NCBI GenBank assembly: GCA_014706295.1
Contig: JACSVZ010000011.1
Coordinates: 10,454,663-10,518,662 of the forward strand
Origin: Lycocorax pyrrhopterus obiensis
Taxonomy: Eukaryota; Chordata; Aves; Passeriformes; Paradisaeidae
Direction: 5' to 3'
DNA length: 64,000 bases
Positions 40,601 to 54,088 of this stretch are shown in pieces (positions within the stretch are counted from its first letter, which is position 1; every line of letters begins with the position of its first letter). The translations under genes and the position numbers were made by a program. The notes under the pieces are model-generated. The model was not told the origin of the DNA. It ran no database searches and worked only from the letters and a program-made list of their open reading frames with translations.

Positions 40601-43399
40601 AAGGATGACAAAACAATCTGCTTCCAAATGAAGGTAGATGTAAGACAAATTCTGTGCCTGCTATTATATTTTCTTGGCATTAGCCAAATGCTCTAAGTGT
40701 TTTGTGGCTTTGTCACCACCAATTACGAACTAAAATAACATCAAGTGCTGCAGAGTGCCATGATCCAAAACTCCTCTGTCTCTTCACAGTGACATTGTGA
40801 ATAAATAAAATCAGCTCCAATGATTCATTAATTCATGTTTAATAAGGCTTTGCAAAGTTATGTCAGACACTTGGAAAGGATGTTTGGAACTAAAAGCTCA
40901 GTTCCTCAATGTCTAACCCAGATGAACTGCCTCCTTAATTTTGCTGAAACAATATGTGCAGCAAAGGGTTTGTTGGAGCTCTGGAAAGTTTTCTCTTGTG
41001 TGCACTATTTAAAAATTCTGTGCAACTGTCATCATTATGTACCCGAAATGAAAACAAGTCTTTTATAGTGAAACTTAGGACATTATGCAATAAACTAAAA
41101 TTTATTGTTTAATTCTCCAACCAAGCTTTTGCATAACAAATGGAATAAATTAAAATTTTTTGTTGGTTGTCTCAATTTCACAATAATCATATTTTTATTT
41201 GAGCAATGTGTGCATATCCTGAAAATATTTCAAGAAAAAATAAATTATTCAAATGGAACAGCTTTGTTGTAAATTATACTGCAATTTTTTTACTTAAATG
41301 TAATTTATATAAGATTCATTTGTTAGAACTGGTAAGATGCTTAAAGCTTTTAAAAAAGGCAAAATAATTTACTTTTTATTGTCTAGACCCTATGTAAGCC
41401 ATTGCTAATTAATACTGCCCTTTCTGGTGACTTTGCAGAAGGCAAAGCAGGCAAACTCAAACAAACCAATTATAAATGATTTTTCAATGTAAACTTTTAA
41501 CAGTGTAGCCTAAGGGCTTGCTCAACATAAAAGTACAATTTAGAAAACATAAGTTTTAACTAAGGTCAGGATATATCAGGCCATGATGGATGTACATGTA
41601 AAAACATCTGACTGTGGAATGACAACGTTTTCTTCAAGACTAAGCAAAATGTTGGTGGCAGTGATAAGTAAAATGAAAAATAGCCTTGAATTAACTGACC
41701 AGAAGGTTTGAGTCTGGCATCTGGGTTGCTGGTTGGGGAGTTTTTTTGACTGTGTGTTGTTATGGGTCTCTTCAGTGTTTTGCAAATCTGACTTGCTGGG
41801 ATGCTTCAAGCAGTATAATCTGAGTTTTAGATCTGTATTCTTCAGTGAGGCCATGAGAAAGTCAAACTTTTAAACACCATCTGCTGCCTTGGGTCGCAGG
41901 TAGAAATCAACCCCCTTTCCTTCTGTTCCCAGCTGCTCGAGCAGAGTCTCTATGCTGTGGAGTGCCACACACCCCTCTGCCTGCGTGTGGTGCGGCACTG
42001 GCTGCTGTCAGTGACACAACTCATCTGGCTTTGTTTTTCAAGCTACTGAGTGGAAAATGTCATGGCCCTGTGATGCAAAGCACTGTCCCACTATATCCCA
42101 CCACCACAGGTTTAAGCTTGTTCACTATTTTGGAGGAAAAATCTGGGGAGAAGATCCCTGTTTGAATAGGTGGTGGTTGACTTCTCTATGCTGTCTTTAA
42201 GGCTCTTCATCCTTATTGTCTGTCTTTCAACAGCCTGAGTGAAGCTGGCACAGGCTCACATCATGTGCTGTATCTAATTTGGTGGAAGCAGTCACATGCC
42301 CACAGTGTGATCTGTATCAGATTTGTACGGCTGAGTCATCTGGTATCAATTCTTGTGGGGTGAAGGTTCCATAGCTGCAAACCCTCACGTGTTCCCGCAG
42401 CTCCCGCTCCTGTCTTGTAACTCATTTATCACAGTTCTGCTGTAGCCCTGCTCCTCTGCCCATTTCCCAACTCACCCGACACCTCTTCTGTAACTCAGGA
42501 ATATCTTTTCCCAGACACACGTGCCACCTCGTCCCGGACTCAGCAGTCCAGGAAGTCTCACAAGCTTTGTAAATGATCTCTGAACCTCTGACTCTTTGCT
42601 GTTGTCATTGCATCCCTCCTTCTCCTTCAGGAAGTCTATAGCTTAACCTGCCTTCACACGTGATGTCTCCACAGCCTCTTGAACAGGGAAGAGAAGCATC
42701 GTTTCTTATCAAGCAACTTCCGTCTCTTTTCAGCTGAAAACTGTTTTCCTGGTCACCAACACACCACCCTCCATGGCTGCTCCTGGCTTCTCCACTCAGA
42801 GTAATGAAAGACAGCCAAAGGCATACCCACAGCTTCACAAAATGTGCATGGAAACCATACACTGGAGCTAGGTCACCAGTTTATCAGCCAGGCTCCGAGT
42901 GCAGGTTTGTCATATTGCTGAAGCAAAAACTGATTTTGTCGATGAAGTAAAGGCTCGTTAATTTTATTTTTAATAAAAACACTGCCTTCTTCTATATTTA
43001 CTAGAATTCCAACCTTACCAACCACATAGTGTACGTTCATAGCTGTTGGCAAAACCTAATGGATGCTACTTGGAAAAACAAAAAATTACTGCTTAGTTGA
43101 ATTAGAAACATTTATAACATCTGCAACCGTACTTGTTTGTTCTCTCTTCTTGTGAGCAAAGTTGTTCCACTGGTGCGGTCTCCCCTCTTTCTTTCTTGTC
43201 ATCTATAATTAAGTTGAAGGGATTAATAATCATGCATTTTATCCAGCGTCTCAGCTTGATGACAGGGCATTGTTTAATGAGAGCACAATCAGTGTCCTGG
43301 CTCTTTGGGAGAGCTAAGGCACTGCTCACAGTGGAAATCATTGAAAATAAACATGTGGAAGCCTAAGCGCTCTTTAATAACTCCTTCTGCTTGTTTGGT
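37604..43399. other. Non-coding stretch
   Basis: No gene is called. Isolated splice-like signals exist: a strong minus-strand acceptor near 39990 and a + strand GTAAGTC donor at about 39728. Neither flanks a recognisable coding segment. The 41.1-41.4 kb part is very AT-rich. Confidence 0.5.
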
Positions 43400-43600
43400 T
43401 AGCAATTTTGATGATTCCGTCCGTTGTGCCTGGCTCTGCTGCTGCAGGGGCATGGTTATTTATGGTGCCAGAGGAGGTTACGATCTCCTTATATAAACTA
43501 CGGGACAGAGGTAGAATACAGTCAGTTCTGAGTCACAGTAAGGGTTTTAGTTCCGCAGCTCTAACGCCATTAGATCAAGAATTGGCCGCTAGACTGTAAC
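43400..43600. promoter_or_regulatory. Candidate conserved non-coding block
   Basis: About seven CpGs are kept in 200 bp (in TTCCGTCCGTTG, TTACGATC, TACGGGAC, TTCCGCAG, TAACGCC, GGCCGC), unlike the flanks. No open frame of interest is present, so constraint on a regulatory sequence is one explanation. A short two-copy repeat follows. No alignment is available to test this. Confidence 0.2.
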
Positions 43601-43609
43601 AGAATTATG

Positions 43610-43632
43610 AGGATACTGATTAGGATACTGAT
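43610..43632. repeat. 12-bp tandem duplication
   Basis: AGGATACTGATT is followed directly by AGGATACTGAT. It is a simple slippage duplication. Confidence 0.8.
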
Positions 43633-44953
43633 GTACCAAGTACCCAGAAAAGCTATGGATCTGTTACACAGGCAGGCTTTGTCCTGTCCGTAGCTTTTAC
43701 TTCTACTTAGGTATTTAGCTTATATTTGCTAATGGCAAGATGTTGTTACAAAGTGGCACTGCCCACGTATTGGAAGCAATTACTGGATTATTTCCTTCTC
43801 AGAGGTGCCATGGGTTGACATACAGAGCTTGGGACCATATGTGCTTGATCTGAAACAAAGGGTGTGAAAAGGTCTCTGCTGGGTAAGATGCAGCCTGCCT
43901 GCAGCACTGCTGTCTTTGAGTGTTACAAGTCAGGGAACATGGACAGTTTGCATGGGAGCTCTGAGAAAGGCTCAGTCTCATTGCAGCAGAGAGCACTAGC
44001 TCTAGACCCACTTTTCCTGTTCCTCCCCTACAGGAATCTGGAGAAGCTTGGCTTTGTGGTGTGTGATGGCTGTGGCATTTCCTGTGCCTTGGCTCAGCTA
44101 GGTCAGGGCAGGGAGGGAGAGTATAATCCCCAGTGTGCAGCACCCGGCTGGCAGCATCCTGTGCCCACTGGAGGATCAGCACAGAGGACAGAGGTTTCTC
44201 ACTGGTGAAGTGAAACATAACTATGAATTAGGAGAGAGCATGACAGCGCCAGTTATGTGTACTCAGACAAATCCTCAGAGACTGATCAGCGCTCAGGGTA
44301 CCAACCCGGGTGGTGGTTCAAGGCCATGGAGAACCAGAAGGTACCACAGAATGAGTGCTTCAATGCCCAGAGCTTTGTCTCATGGCTGTGGCACAGCAAC
44401 AGGCTGGTCTCAAATTTTTGGGGAAGTTGGACTCCAGTCCTGACTCAGGCAGTGAATAAACCACCCAGTGTCAACCTTCCATTGGCTGGTATTCTGTCCT
44501 GTAAACGCACTGTTGACAGTGCACAAGTGCTCCAGACCTTATTAATGAGGGAAGCAGTTTTCCCTCAGACCTTCCTCAGATACCCATCACATCACCAGGC
44601 AGTCTGGAATGCACTCTGTCTTCTTGCTTTATATGAGTGATTCAGAGTTTTGCACAATATATTTAATTTTTAACTTATATATATAGCAATTTGGGAGATA
44701 TTTGAGTAGGACATTTTCTTTTCTTGCTACTGCTAGTGCTTGAAATGATGAAAACTCTTTCTCAACAGAAGTACACGGGGAAGAGTAGCTAAGAGCTCAG
44801 GCTGTGGGTGGTGGGATGGCAGGGGCCAGCAGTTGATTCAACAAAAACATATATTAGTGCGGAATACGAGGGAAGGATTTTTCTCCTCTTCTGTATTTTG
44901 TTTTTCAACGACAGAAGCCACCTATGAAACACAAGGATTAGCTCCTCATGCTT
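43633..44953. other. Non-coding stretch
   Basis: A GC-richer part (43.86-44.64 kb) carries overlapping + strand frames of 102-127 codons in different phases and a minus-strand frame of 139 codons. None has a domain I recognise, and no frame keeps going across the region, so no gene is called. Confidence 0.5.
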
Positions 44954-44968
44954 ACACACACACACACA
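44954..44968. repeat. Short (AC)n microsatellite
   Basis: Fifteen bases of alternating A and C (about seven and a half units). Confidence 0.85.
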
Positions 44969-47900
44969 TTTACACTCCCACAGAAGCATAATGGTGCCTG
45001 AAGTTGAGAAAGCCCAGAAACATCTGGAGGCTGGAGCCAAGACCAAACCATTGCCTACCCCAGTGCCGTCCCTGTTGAGCAATGGGAGTTCATTACATCA
45101 GCATAGTTTTAGCCTGTCAATACCAGCCCACGTCTCCTCAGGCCCTGCTGTCCTGACAACCTCTTGTCTTCCCTCTACTTGGCCATCAGCAGTGACTCAG
45201 TAGCTTAACCCCTCTTTTCTCCTGCTCCACATCAGTGGTACTTGCACAACATCTGCTCCAAGATGCCTCACAAGGAAATGCCCTGCAAATCTCCATGTGG
45301 TTTGCAGAATGAATTCCCTGATGACCTTCTCATTAATAGTTTTCCCTGCCAAATGCTGTTTGCTTTTACTTTCAGAACAGTCTGCATTAATGATTAGTTC
45401 CTCTTCTTGGACATTATTTACATAAAGTATTGCTCTCATCTCACAGGCAGCAGCTCCACAATGACACTGGGCAAGACCAGGAGCAGTGACCAGTGAAAGC
45501 AAATGCCAGACAACAGTTGTCTTTGCAGGATGCATGCATGGGGAACTGGGAATTTCCATACCCTCCTGGCTGCCCTGCCTGAGACGATAAGTGCTCGAGT
45601 ATTTCACAGCAAAAAAAGTCCTGGGAAAAGCAGAACTATTTCTTGTGATAAAGGCTGGCTGCACATTTCGGGAAGATGAGCTTGTCAGGGATGTTGCTGC
45701 ACTCAGGCTGAACCTGTGGGAAGTGTGCCTATTCCTAATAAATGTTGTGTGTATTTATGTGGCAGTCATTGTGCTTTGCAAGGGGGGAGTCACAGAAATA
45801 ATTAGTTAAGAGCGTGAGGTTTTTGGCACAGATTCCCTTTCTCAAGTAGCTGTGATGTTCATATATAAGAAAAATTGATTTGGCATCTAGACAGGATTTC
45901 AGCACGCTCATGGTTATGGAAATCAGCTATGGGCATGGAGGAAATCTGTATATTGATTCATAAACTGACTTGATGACTTGTTCATACTTTAATGTTTTCA
46001 TGGACTTTTACCCAAGATAAAATTGTCAGTAAGTACCACTTGACTGTGCTACAGCACCATCTAAAATGGAGGGAAGAATGCTGGGAATAAAAAGGATTTC
46101 CTATTAGGCAGAAGACTTTACTTTCTGTGCTAATTAATTTTTTCCTTAAAGAATAGCATTGCCCTTGCTATTGCGTTAGAATTTGCATGTATATAACATC
46201 CAGTGAAAGATGCTTTCCTATGGTAGCCCCCCAGTTTCATGACGTTTTTTATTTTGCAAGAGCTCAGGAAAGCCAGTCCTCCTCCCACTCACACCACGCT
46301 GTGTCCATGGTGCTAGAAATGCCATGGCTAGATGTGTAGGTAATAGAACGAGAATCACTCCACTTTGGTATTGTGTAGCAGGACAAAAGCCAGCCAGCAT
46401 GGCTTGATGACTCCTTTTTTTTCCCTCTTCCTGGCTCACGAGGGGTGTGTTTAGTCAGCATCAGCACCAACCCAAGACTGCCTCGCAGAGAACACCTACT
46501 AAGAGACTGACTCCTCAGGAACATGTTTCTCTGCAGGTTTAAATCTTAATCCCTGAATAATACCTCTGCTTGCCTCATGGTTTTCTTTGGAGACTTTCCA
46601 GCATTGACCAGTCCTGACCCCATTTGACTTAAGCTATGTGGGCTCGAAATGGAGGCAGGATGGCTGCTGGCCATAATTGAAATGAATGGAAACTATGTCA
46701 TGTGCAATGTCATCTAAGAGCCAGAGTGATAACAATGTGTGACCAAATACTGATCTCACTTGTAACAGTGAGTTTCCGTGGTGACTTCAGAAGGAATCAA
46801 TGGGCGTAATGTAAGGTGAGTCACAACACACACAGTGTGCCATAGCAGAGCAGAATTTTCACAATAAATAATGTCTCTTTTTGTCAAGACAGAAACAAAG
46901 CCTGGAGACCTATGCTATAATGAACTGCAAAATTCAGGAAAGAGGCCCCATATGTAACTATATTTTTGAAGGTGAAGGTTGTTCCTTGTGGACTAAATCT
47001 TCCCTTAATACAGTCCATTGCTCATTTTCAGAGAATTTCTGCAAGTTTTTCCGTGAATAGAGTGTAGGATTAAAAGATCTCTGGGGCCTTGTTTGACACT
47101 ATTGTGTTTGGACACCACCTTACATACTAAAAGGACTCATGGGAAAACCAGAAAGATGTCTTATGGTGTCTCAAGGTGGGCTGCTAGAAACAGAGATGTT
47201 TTCATACCCTCAGGAAGAGAAAAAAGGCCATTTTGTCATTTGGTAGTTGGCTTCTTGCTGATTATTAAACAGTCTGCCAAATCTGTGGTTAATGAGCGAT
47301 TTAAATGTAGTTTGAAGGCAGCTTTTGTTTCCTTCAGTTGCTATTCTAAGAAAAAGCCCTTAAAATTAATTGATTGACAAACTGTATAATTGATGCTGCC
47401 TATGTAGCTTGCACTGGCCAAAACTGATGGGAGCACTGGCATCTTGGTCAAGGCTGCTCTAAACCCTTCAGAGAACCTCTGCTTGCCCTCTCTTTATGCT
47501 CTTGGGTAGGAGAGGGCATGTTTAGTTTTCTGCTTACTCTATTCCCTTTTGTACTTGTTCATTTGCTAGGTGCATAGAGGAGAGGAGGTCATTTGTGCAC
47601 ATGGGATAAAGAGGTATTATGAATTCTAAAGTGTTTGCTTTATTGGGAAAAGCACAGCGAGCAGGAGAGTTCAGGAACATAATGTGTGAATTTTTAATGA
47701 ATGCTGTGCCATGTGTTTGTGCAGGTTTTTTTTTTTTCCTACCTGTAGCAGCTCTATTCATTTGGGAGAGTACTGTGTACAAGATATTCTTTAGTAGTGT
47801 GCTGGCTGCTGTTTAGTTTTAATAAATTAAATCCTTTATATCAATGTAATATTCTTTAGACAAGCACTTCCAAGACAGATTAGAAATGAATTTAAGGGGA

Positions 47901-48555
47901 TTAAAAGCTTCTCTTGCTAAAAACAATGTTTCAGATGGGAAATCCACTTATTTATGTCACTTTCAGTGGACTACATTTGGCTTTAATATGTTGCTACTGC
48001 TAAAGAAAGCAGTGCTTTGCCCATGACTGCAGCCTTTCTGCTCTGCTTTACATACACAGCGATGTTTATTTTCTTCCATTCAGTAAGTCACTTTGGGAAA
48101 GATTGATGGCTTCCCATAAAATTGAGAGAAACCATTTTCTTCTTATTTAGAGGAAACAAAAGATTTAATGAATCTGGCGTTTTAAATAGCATCAGTCTCT
48201 TTGTAAAATAGGAAATTATGTGAATGGAAGGTATGAGCAGAGAGAAAAATCTGCTTTGATTTTGCCGTTGCTGCATTGTAGCAGGCTGAAAACATCAACT
48301 AGAAGGTTTTCACTATCTGTGAAACCCTGGACATTTTGGGAGCAGCCTGGTTTAGCTGATGTTAGCTCTGGTCTGTGCAGCAAGCTGAGGGTGAGGTACC
48401 AGATCACAAGTTCTTTCCTCTCACTCATACGAGGTTACCCATTTCTATATGAAAAGCTTGTCCTAGTACATGGTTCAGTGGTGTGTCAATCCCACTGGTG
48501 GGTCTCTGGTACCAACCTGAAATATCTTGATTTGAAATATTATAAAATATGTAAG
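44969..48555. other. Non-coding stretch
   Basis: No gene is supported. A minus-strand frame at 45197-45664 (155 codons) has an unremarkable composition and no recognised domain. A 47-nt segment at 46769-46815 lies between an acceptor-like CAG and a GTGAGT donor, but has stops in each likely frame. Confidence 0.5.
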
Positions 48556-48636
48556 AATAAAATATATAATGCATAATAATATACAATATAATAACATATA
48601 TATGTGTGTGTATGTGTATGTAAATCAGTATCTGCT
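48556..48636 (+). repeat. AT/TG-rich segment, copy 1 of a dispersed pair
   Basis: This starts AATAAAATATATA, runs through TA and TG repeats, and ends GTGTATG then TAAATCAGTATCTGCT. The same order of parts and the same final 16-mer occur at 50622-50672. It may be a shared ancestral repeat or a local duplication. No family is recognised. Confidence 0.5.
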
Positions 48637-50621
48637 GTGTTTGTTGTACCATCACTCTGCAGGTGTTGTTGGACAGTCTGTATGTGGGAGGAGATGCTGC
48701 CTGTCCATGCCCCAATACCTGACTCCTGCTCAATTGAAGACACGCAGCAAGTAGAGTGCTTTGGTGAACCCAGCAAAGCTGCAGCTGTGCCTCTTTCCAG
48801 AGCCTTGTCCTGCTGGGTTTCTGACCGTGCTCAGATGGATGTGAACATTACCAGGAAGCCCTGCAGCCCTAGGCTCTGGTAGGAGCTTCGCAGTAATCAC
48901 CAGCCAAGTCACACAATACTGACCTGGAAAAGGCTGGCTGCTGCCCAGTGCTCTCACACTGATGTTTCACCAGGGCAGGATCCACCTCTGTGGACTAAAT
49001 GAGGAGGCTCTCCTGGGGGATGAACAGTGACAAAATTGAATATTCTGAGTATTCACACAATTTTAAGACCACATTTCAGCCCCATAAGAGACAATCCAGC
49101 ACTCTAACTTTCCTAGCATCCATGTTTGGCAATCTGAACTTTTGGTTCTTCTCCCAGACTACAAAAATGCAGTTTTGGAGTTTACTCCTCACAGCTGTTG
49201 AATGCAATGAGGACAAAGAAGGTATTAGGACACAACTGATCTCCCAAAAGGGTGAAAGAAGAAAGAACTCCTCTTGAGCCTCCTCACAAAGCTGCCAGGA
49301 AGGGAAGAAGACTGGAGAGCCTTTGAGGACAATCTGGTTTTGCCTTTTCTTAAGTGAGTTAGAAGTCTTTGGTCTACAGTGAGGACAGAAGAACTGATCA
49401 TAGGAAAATGAAAACTAGAAGAAGTATGTGAAAGTAATGTTTTAATTGGAACAAGGCCTTTCAGTCTATTTATTGTTGCCATTTGCATGTGAGACCATGA
49501 AACTACAGTGCTTAGTCTTACATGTCAGCTCCAAGAGCTCAGCTATGGTTTGCAGATCTGTTATTTTTCAATTGCAGTGCAGATAGCTTGGGCAGAGGGA
49601 GAGGTTCCACCCCACAGCACATAAAGTTTGTCTTGGTAACTGCGTCCCTGACACAGTGCTGGATTTTGTTATTTTAGGCACACCTCTCCCCATCATTACT
49701 TAAAACAGTTTCACAATAATTTCTATTCCATCATGTTTCATTACACTGTAAAGTATTATTTATTTAAATGGTTTTCAGAGTAACTTATTTCCTGGTACCT
49801 GGTTAAAACAAGATCATTTCTCTTAATGCTTTCAAGCCATTGAAACTCCAGGATCTGTGTCCATTTTGGTCATTCTTCAAACACTAGTTAGTGCCCTCTT
49901 TCCACACTCAGAAGCTGACATTCAGATTGAATGGTGCATCTGATCAAGCAAGGGATATGTTTTGAAGGCAAAGCTCAAAGACTGAGTTGTGTGACTCCAC
50001 TGGTATTCAAAAGGGCCCTAAAGTGAGGCTTTGTATTAACCTTGTACTCTTGGGATTGAAGGAGAGTAGGCTGGTAAGCAGAAATTAAACCACCATCTTT
50101 ATTTTTAATTTTCTTCTGTTTTGTTTTTTGAAGTTAGATTTCACTCCTTTCCCCCAAAACCACATTTTTTGCTAGTACTAGTATTTATCGGATATCTAAA
50201 TCCTTATATATTGTACACGACAACAAGTTCTGACCGAAATTTCACCACTAGTTTTAGAGTGGAGAAGGTAATTTTCTGCACAATAATGATGGATTCTTTA
50301 GTCACTGTAGCCACTATGTGCACGCTGCTCATAACACTTGAGGATAAAATTTATATACATTGTCACATGGTTTATCTGAAAAAAAATATATATTCAAGAA
50401 AAAAGTATATAATGAGGATCAGCGATAGAATTTCACCGAGAAATGTGGCGTAAAAATGCTTCTCATTTTAAATTAAGCTTTCAATGGCAAGTGCTTGGCT
50501 TTCAGCAACTCCTCTGAAACCCTTTTAATTGAAGTTCCGTGAAAATCTGGGGAGTTCAGCTCAAGTTCACCTCCCAAACCCATCCTGATTTCATTAAAGA
50601 TCTGATCTTTCTTTATTTGCC
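48637..50621. other. Non-coding stretch
   Basis: No gene is called. On the - strand an acceptor-like tract (CTTCCTGGCAG at about 49293) is followed by a run of about 68 open codons down to about 49085. A + strand frame covers the same bases, and no protein is recognised. Confidence 0.45.
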
Positions 50622-50672
50622 AATAAAATATATATATAAACGTGTATGAGCGTGTATAAATCAGTATCTGCT
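50622..50672 (+). repeat. AT/TG-rich segment, copy 2 of a dispersed pair
   Basis: AATAAAATATATATATA, then GTGTATGAGCGTGTA, then TAAATCAGTATCTGCT. It matches the layout of 48556-48636, with a shorter microsatellite part. Confidence 0.5.
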
Positions 50673-52839
50673 AGATAACTGTTGTTTTGTGTTGTTTTGT
50701 TAGGTTTTTTTTCCCTAGAGAAACAGTTTCCCTTTTCTTTATGAAGGATGAACTCTGCTCTGTGCATGCAATGGGAGGTGGAATGAAGGATCCATGGGAG
50801 ATCTTTCCCACTCCCTGCACCCCAGGATGGGATTTGGAGTGCGCAACACCCTTATTGCTTCCCTCTCCTGACTTGTGTTCTGCACTGCTTGTGCCAAGCT
50901 CACCATCATCCCCCCGTGGCCTGGGTAAGGACAGGGGAGGCTCAGGATGGTTTCCTTGGTGCTTAATGCAATGGAAACAGCATGATCAGCATAAACTGGG
51001 GATTCAGCTCGCCTTGGTCAGGCTTAGGGTATTGCCACATTATTTCCATGTCACTATTTTCTGTTCCTGTCTTCTAAGACCCAATAAAGGCCTTGATAAT
51101 TCTTGCTCAGGGCTCATGTCTGGACAGTGATTTCACATTTTGGGGTTTTGGTTCATTCTTTTTCCAGCTGCAGTGGCCAGATTTGCCTGTAACTGCACCA
51201 AGGGGCTGAGGCTACTTATACCATGGCATATTATCTCCTTGCTAAACCAGTAAAATAGTGAGATGTCTTTAAAAATTATACCCATATATCAGAGGTTTTC
51301 AGCTTGGCTATAGGGTCTTTTCAAAGCCATGAGGTGGGAGAGATTCATTTTGCCCCTTCTGGGCAGAAAACAGTGTTCCCATTTCCTTCCTCGTCAACTC
51401 TGTTATGTAGATTCCCATGGGACCGAGGAAGGGTCCCTGGGAATTGCTGGTGTTCCTGCTTTTATTTTGTGTGAGACTCCAGATGAAAATGTGTTGAAAG
51501 CAGTGTAAATCCTGAGTTCCCCAAGGCAGAGAGCTGTGATATACTCAAGCCCTATGTCAGTCCACCGTGTAGCAGCATGCCAATGACTCTTCCATTAGAT
51601 ATCACTTGGATACCCTTTTCTCAGTTTCATCTCACTCCTGGAGAAATAATTGCTGTCAGGTTCTTTTATTTTAATCAATTATTTTGTTCTGTTACTATTG
51701 CAACTGCTACCTGTTCCACAAGGCTCCTCACAAGCTCTGTACATTGCTATCTGCAGTTTTAGTGACTGAGATCTCAGTGTTTTTGATCAGGGTCCAGCTG
51801 GAACCACACATCTTTGGTTCATATATTTAATATACTCAAAATGCACTAAATGACAGTTTATAATATCATTATCAACAGTTAAAGACATTATAACTTCAAG
51901 AAATGAAAAGAAAGTGCAGCCATATGTGGAAATGCTTTATTTTGTGCACTTTTAACCCTCACAATAGTTCAGCTGCAAAAAAAGGGATAGCAATGAGAAG
52001 CAAGGAGAAAATCGTATGTCTGCAAAATCAGTTTTCAGCTTTCTGTCGGCTGCTGTCATGAAAGAGCACTGAGCTATTTGGATGGTAAATAACAACCGAG
52101 GACTAATTTATTTTTCTTCATAAAATTATTTCTAGAATTGGATTCAAATGTGTTCCTTATTACACGGTTTGATAATTCGGTGATGCTTTCCCCCCATAAC
52201 ATACGAGCTGATTTAAACCTTCACTCCAAACAGCCTTGGGCTTATTAGGAACAGTGTGGACTGAGTATGGATTAGGTTTAAAAGTAATAAAAAAGTAGAC
52301 CTGTTGGTTAGGTGAAAAATTCACTATCAGATTCCTGAGTGCAGCTTTCTTTTCATGTGCAAACTGCATTAAATGAGGCATTTAATTCAACAAATCCATA
52401 GTTCTGATCCACCAGAAATAGAGACTGGGTTAGTTCAATTTGTAACAAACGATCTCCATATGATCAAAGTCCTGAGAGCTGATTCCAACATACTGCTTAA
52501 ATTAGTCTAACACCGAAGTGTTTGGCTCTGGGACAATATTTGGAATGTCTTACCAGAAGAAAAATTCCTCTGCACACATGGTTCCAATATCTGGGAATGC
52601 CAACCTTGCTTTTTAATGGGCTGACAGGGAGCCTCCGTGCTAACTTTCTGACTCCAAAAAGTTCTTGTGCTGTCACCCGCAAACCAGCTTGGATAATTTT
52701 TCCTTGGCTTCCTTATTAAAGCCTGAATGAAGGGATTGTGTGGCTTTCTTAATGTCACTTGGTCTGCTTGCCATAAATTCAAGCACTCATGATGAAAGCT
52801 CCACTTATATTTCGCTGGGAAATGGAATCAAGGAGAATG
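50673..52839. other. Non-coding stretch
   Basis: No gene is supported. The + strand frame at 50687-51130 (147 codons) crosses a poly-T tract and shows no domain. Nothing else is recognised. Confidence 0.5.
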
Positions 52840-53370
52840 CACCCTCGTTCACAATAAATAACTAAAGTTGAGTTATTAAGTGTATTTCATAAACCGGTGC
52901 CTTATTACATCAGCAGTTTAGATAATGGCTTCTTAAAAATACTCCTCCGCTGAAAAGTATGACGAGCAAGTTGCACAGAGGATCCCAATGCATGGAACCA
53001 AACCAGCAGGCCAGAGCAATAACTTAGGACTGTATTAACAAATATCAAATATTTACATTTTTACATGCTGCTGTCTGTTTAGATTAAGCAACCATAGCAA
53101 TAACAGCAGTCAGCAGCGAGGGCCGTATTTGCTCGGTTCCTGCCAGGGAATTCTCAGCTGGGATTGTTTGTTTGCTTTGTGCAGTGGAGACTCGAGCTGT
53201 TTACACTGTAGCTCCAGTTTTAGAGAGTGCTAATTATGCTCTACTGCTGAACCCCTCTCCTTCTCAGAATCTGCTGTTCTGCAAAAATACTTTACACTGG
53301 TCTCGAGGAAAGCAATCTGACTCACGGCAGGCAACAAAGGGTGCCCCAGTGCCTTATAACTTTTTCTTTT
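52840..53370. promoter_or_regulatory. Candidate conserved non-coding block
   Basis: CpGs are retained (CCTCG, ACCGG, TCCGC, GACGAG, CAGCGAGGGCCG, CTCGG, CTCGAG, CTCGAGG, CACGG) in a mostly AT-rich sequence. It also holds motifs common in developmental enhancers: homeodomain cores (TAATTA-like), SOX-like ATTGTTTGTTT at 53163-53173, and AACCATAGCAAT, partly like an RFX X-box, at 53090-53101. No coding frame is apparent. Regulatory function is inferred. Confidence 0.2.
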
Positions 53371-54088
53371 AATGTGGTGAGCATTGCTAAATGGAAGTTC
53401 ATGCCTTTAACTCTGCTTTTTCTTTTCTTTATTTTTTTAAATTTTTTTTAAAGAATGGGCAACAGTTTCAAAGTCCTTGGCTGAATTTCCTCTCACAATT
53501 TTACACCTTTTTATGGAACTTCTGAATGTGAAATGGGCTGAAATAATTCAGCTAGAGGGGTGTGTAGCATCTACCTCTCTACATACATTAAGCATGCACA
53601 TCATTCTTTACGTTTTCCCCCATTATTATATGTGCAGTGGGACGTAACAAATTGACACTCACCCAGGAACAGGCAGAGCTGACAGTGAGTAAACGCCCCG
53701 ATTAGCATAGCATTGTTATAACTTTGCAGTTCCTTCCTGATTAGTTAAAATATGTGTTGCATGGCTATGACACTATTTTTAAATCTGTGCTAAGCATTGC
53801 TCGATACTTTATGGGTGAAGGAGGCAGGATGAAGGATGAAAGGCTGGCACTCAGAAATTCAGCAAAACCAATTCAGTTACCATGTTTTCATGGTAACTGT
53901 GCTGAACAGGTGGCTAAGTAAGCCAATTAAACAGACTTTAAGAACAAATTATGATAGTAATTCATTGTCTGGGATCATTGAAATGCGCTATGTGGAATCT
54001 GTTCCCCAGAGCTGCCTGAATAATGAAAATCTATTTTTGTATAATTTTATTGTTTTCATACCATCATAAAACATTCAAAGGACATCAC
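53371..54088. other. Non-coding stretch
   Basis: No gene or repeat family is recognised. A pyrimidine/T-rich patch lies at about 53418-53450. Confidence 0.5.

Noticed and set aside
43860..44640. Chain of overlapping + strand frames
   Set aside because: They are in different phases, have no domains, and overlap a minus-strand frame of similar length.
45197..45664. 155-codon minus-strand frame that looks protein-like in part
   Set aside because: No domain recognised. Several frames of similar length occur on both strands of this window.
46769..46815. 47-nt microexon-like segment between a CAG acceptor and a GTGAGT donor
   Set aside because: Each likely frame contains a stop, and isolated splice-like pairs are expected by chance in 64 kb.
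49085..49300. Minus-strand acceptor followed by about 68 open codons
   Set aside because: A + strand frame covers the same bases, no protein is recognised and no donor follows.
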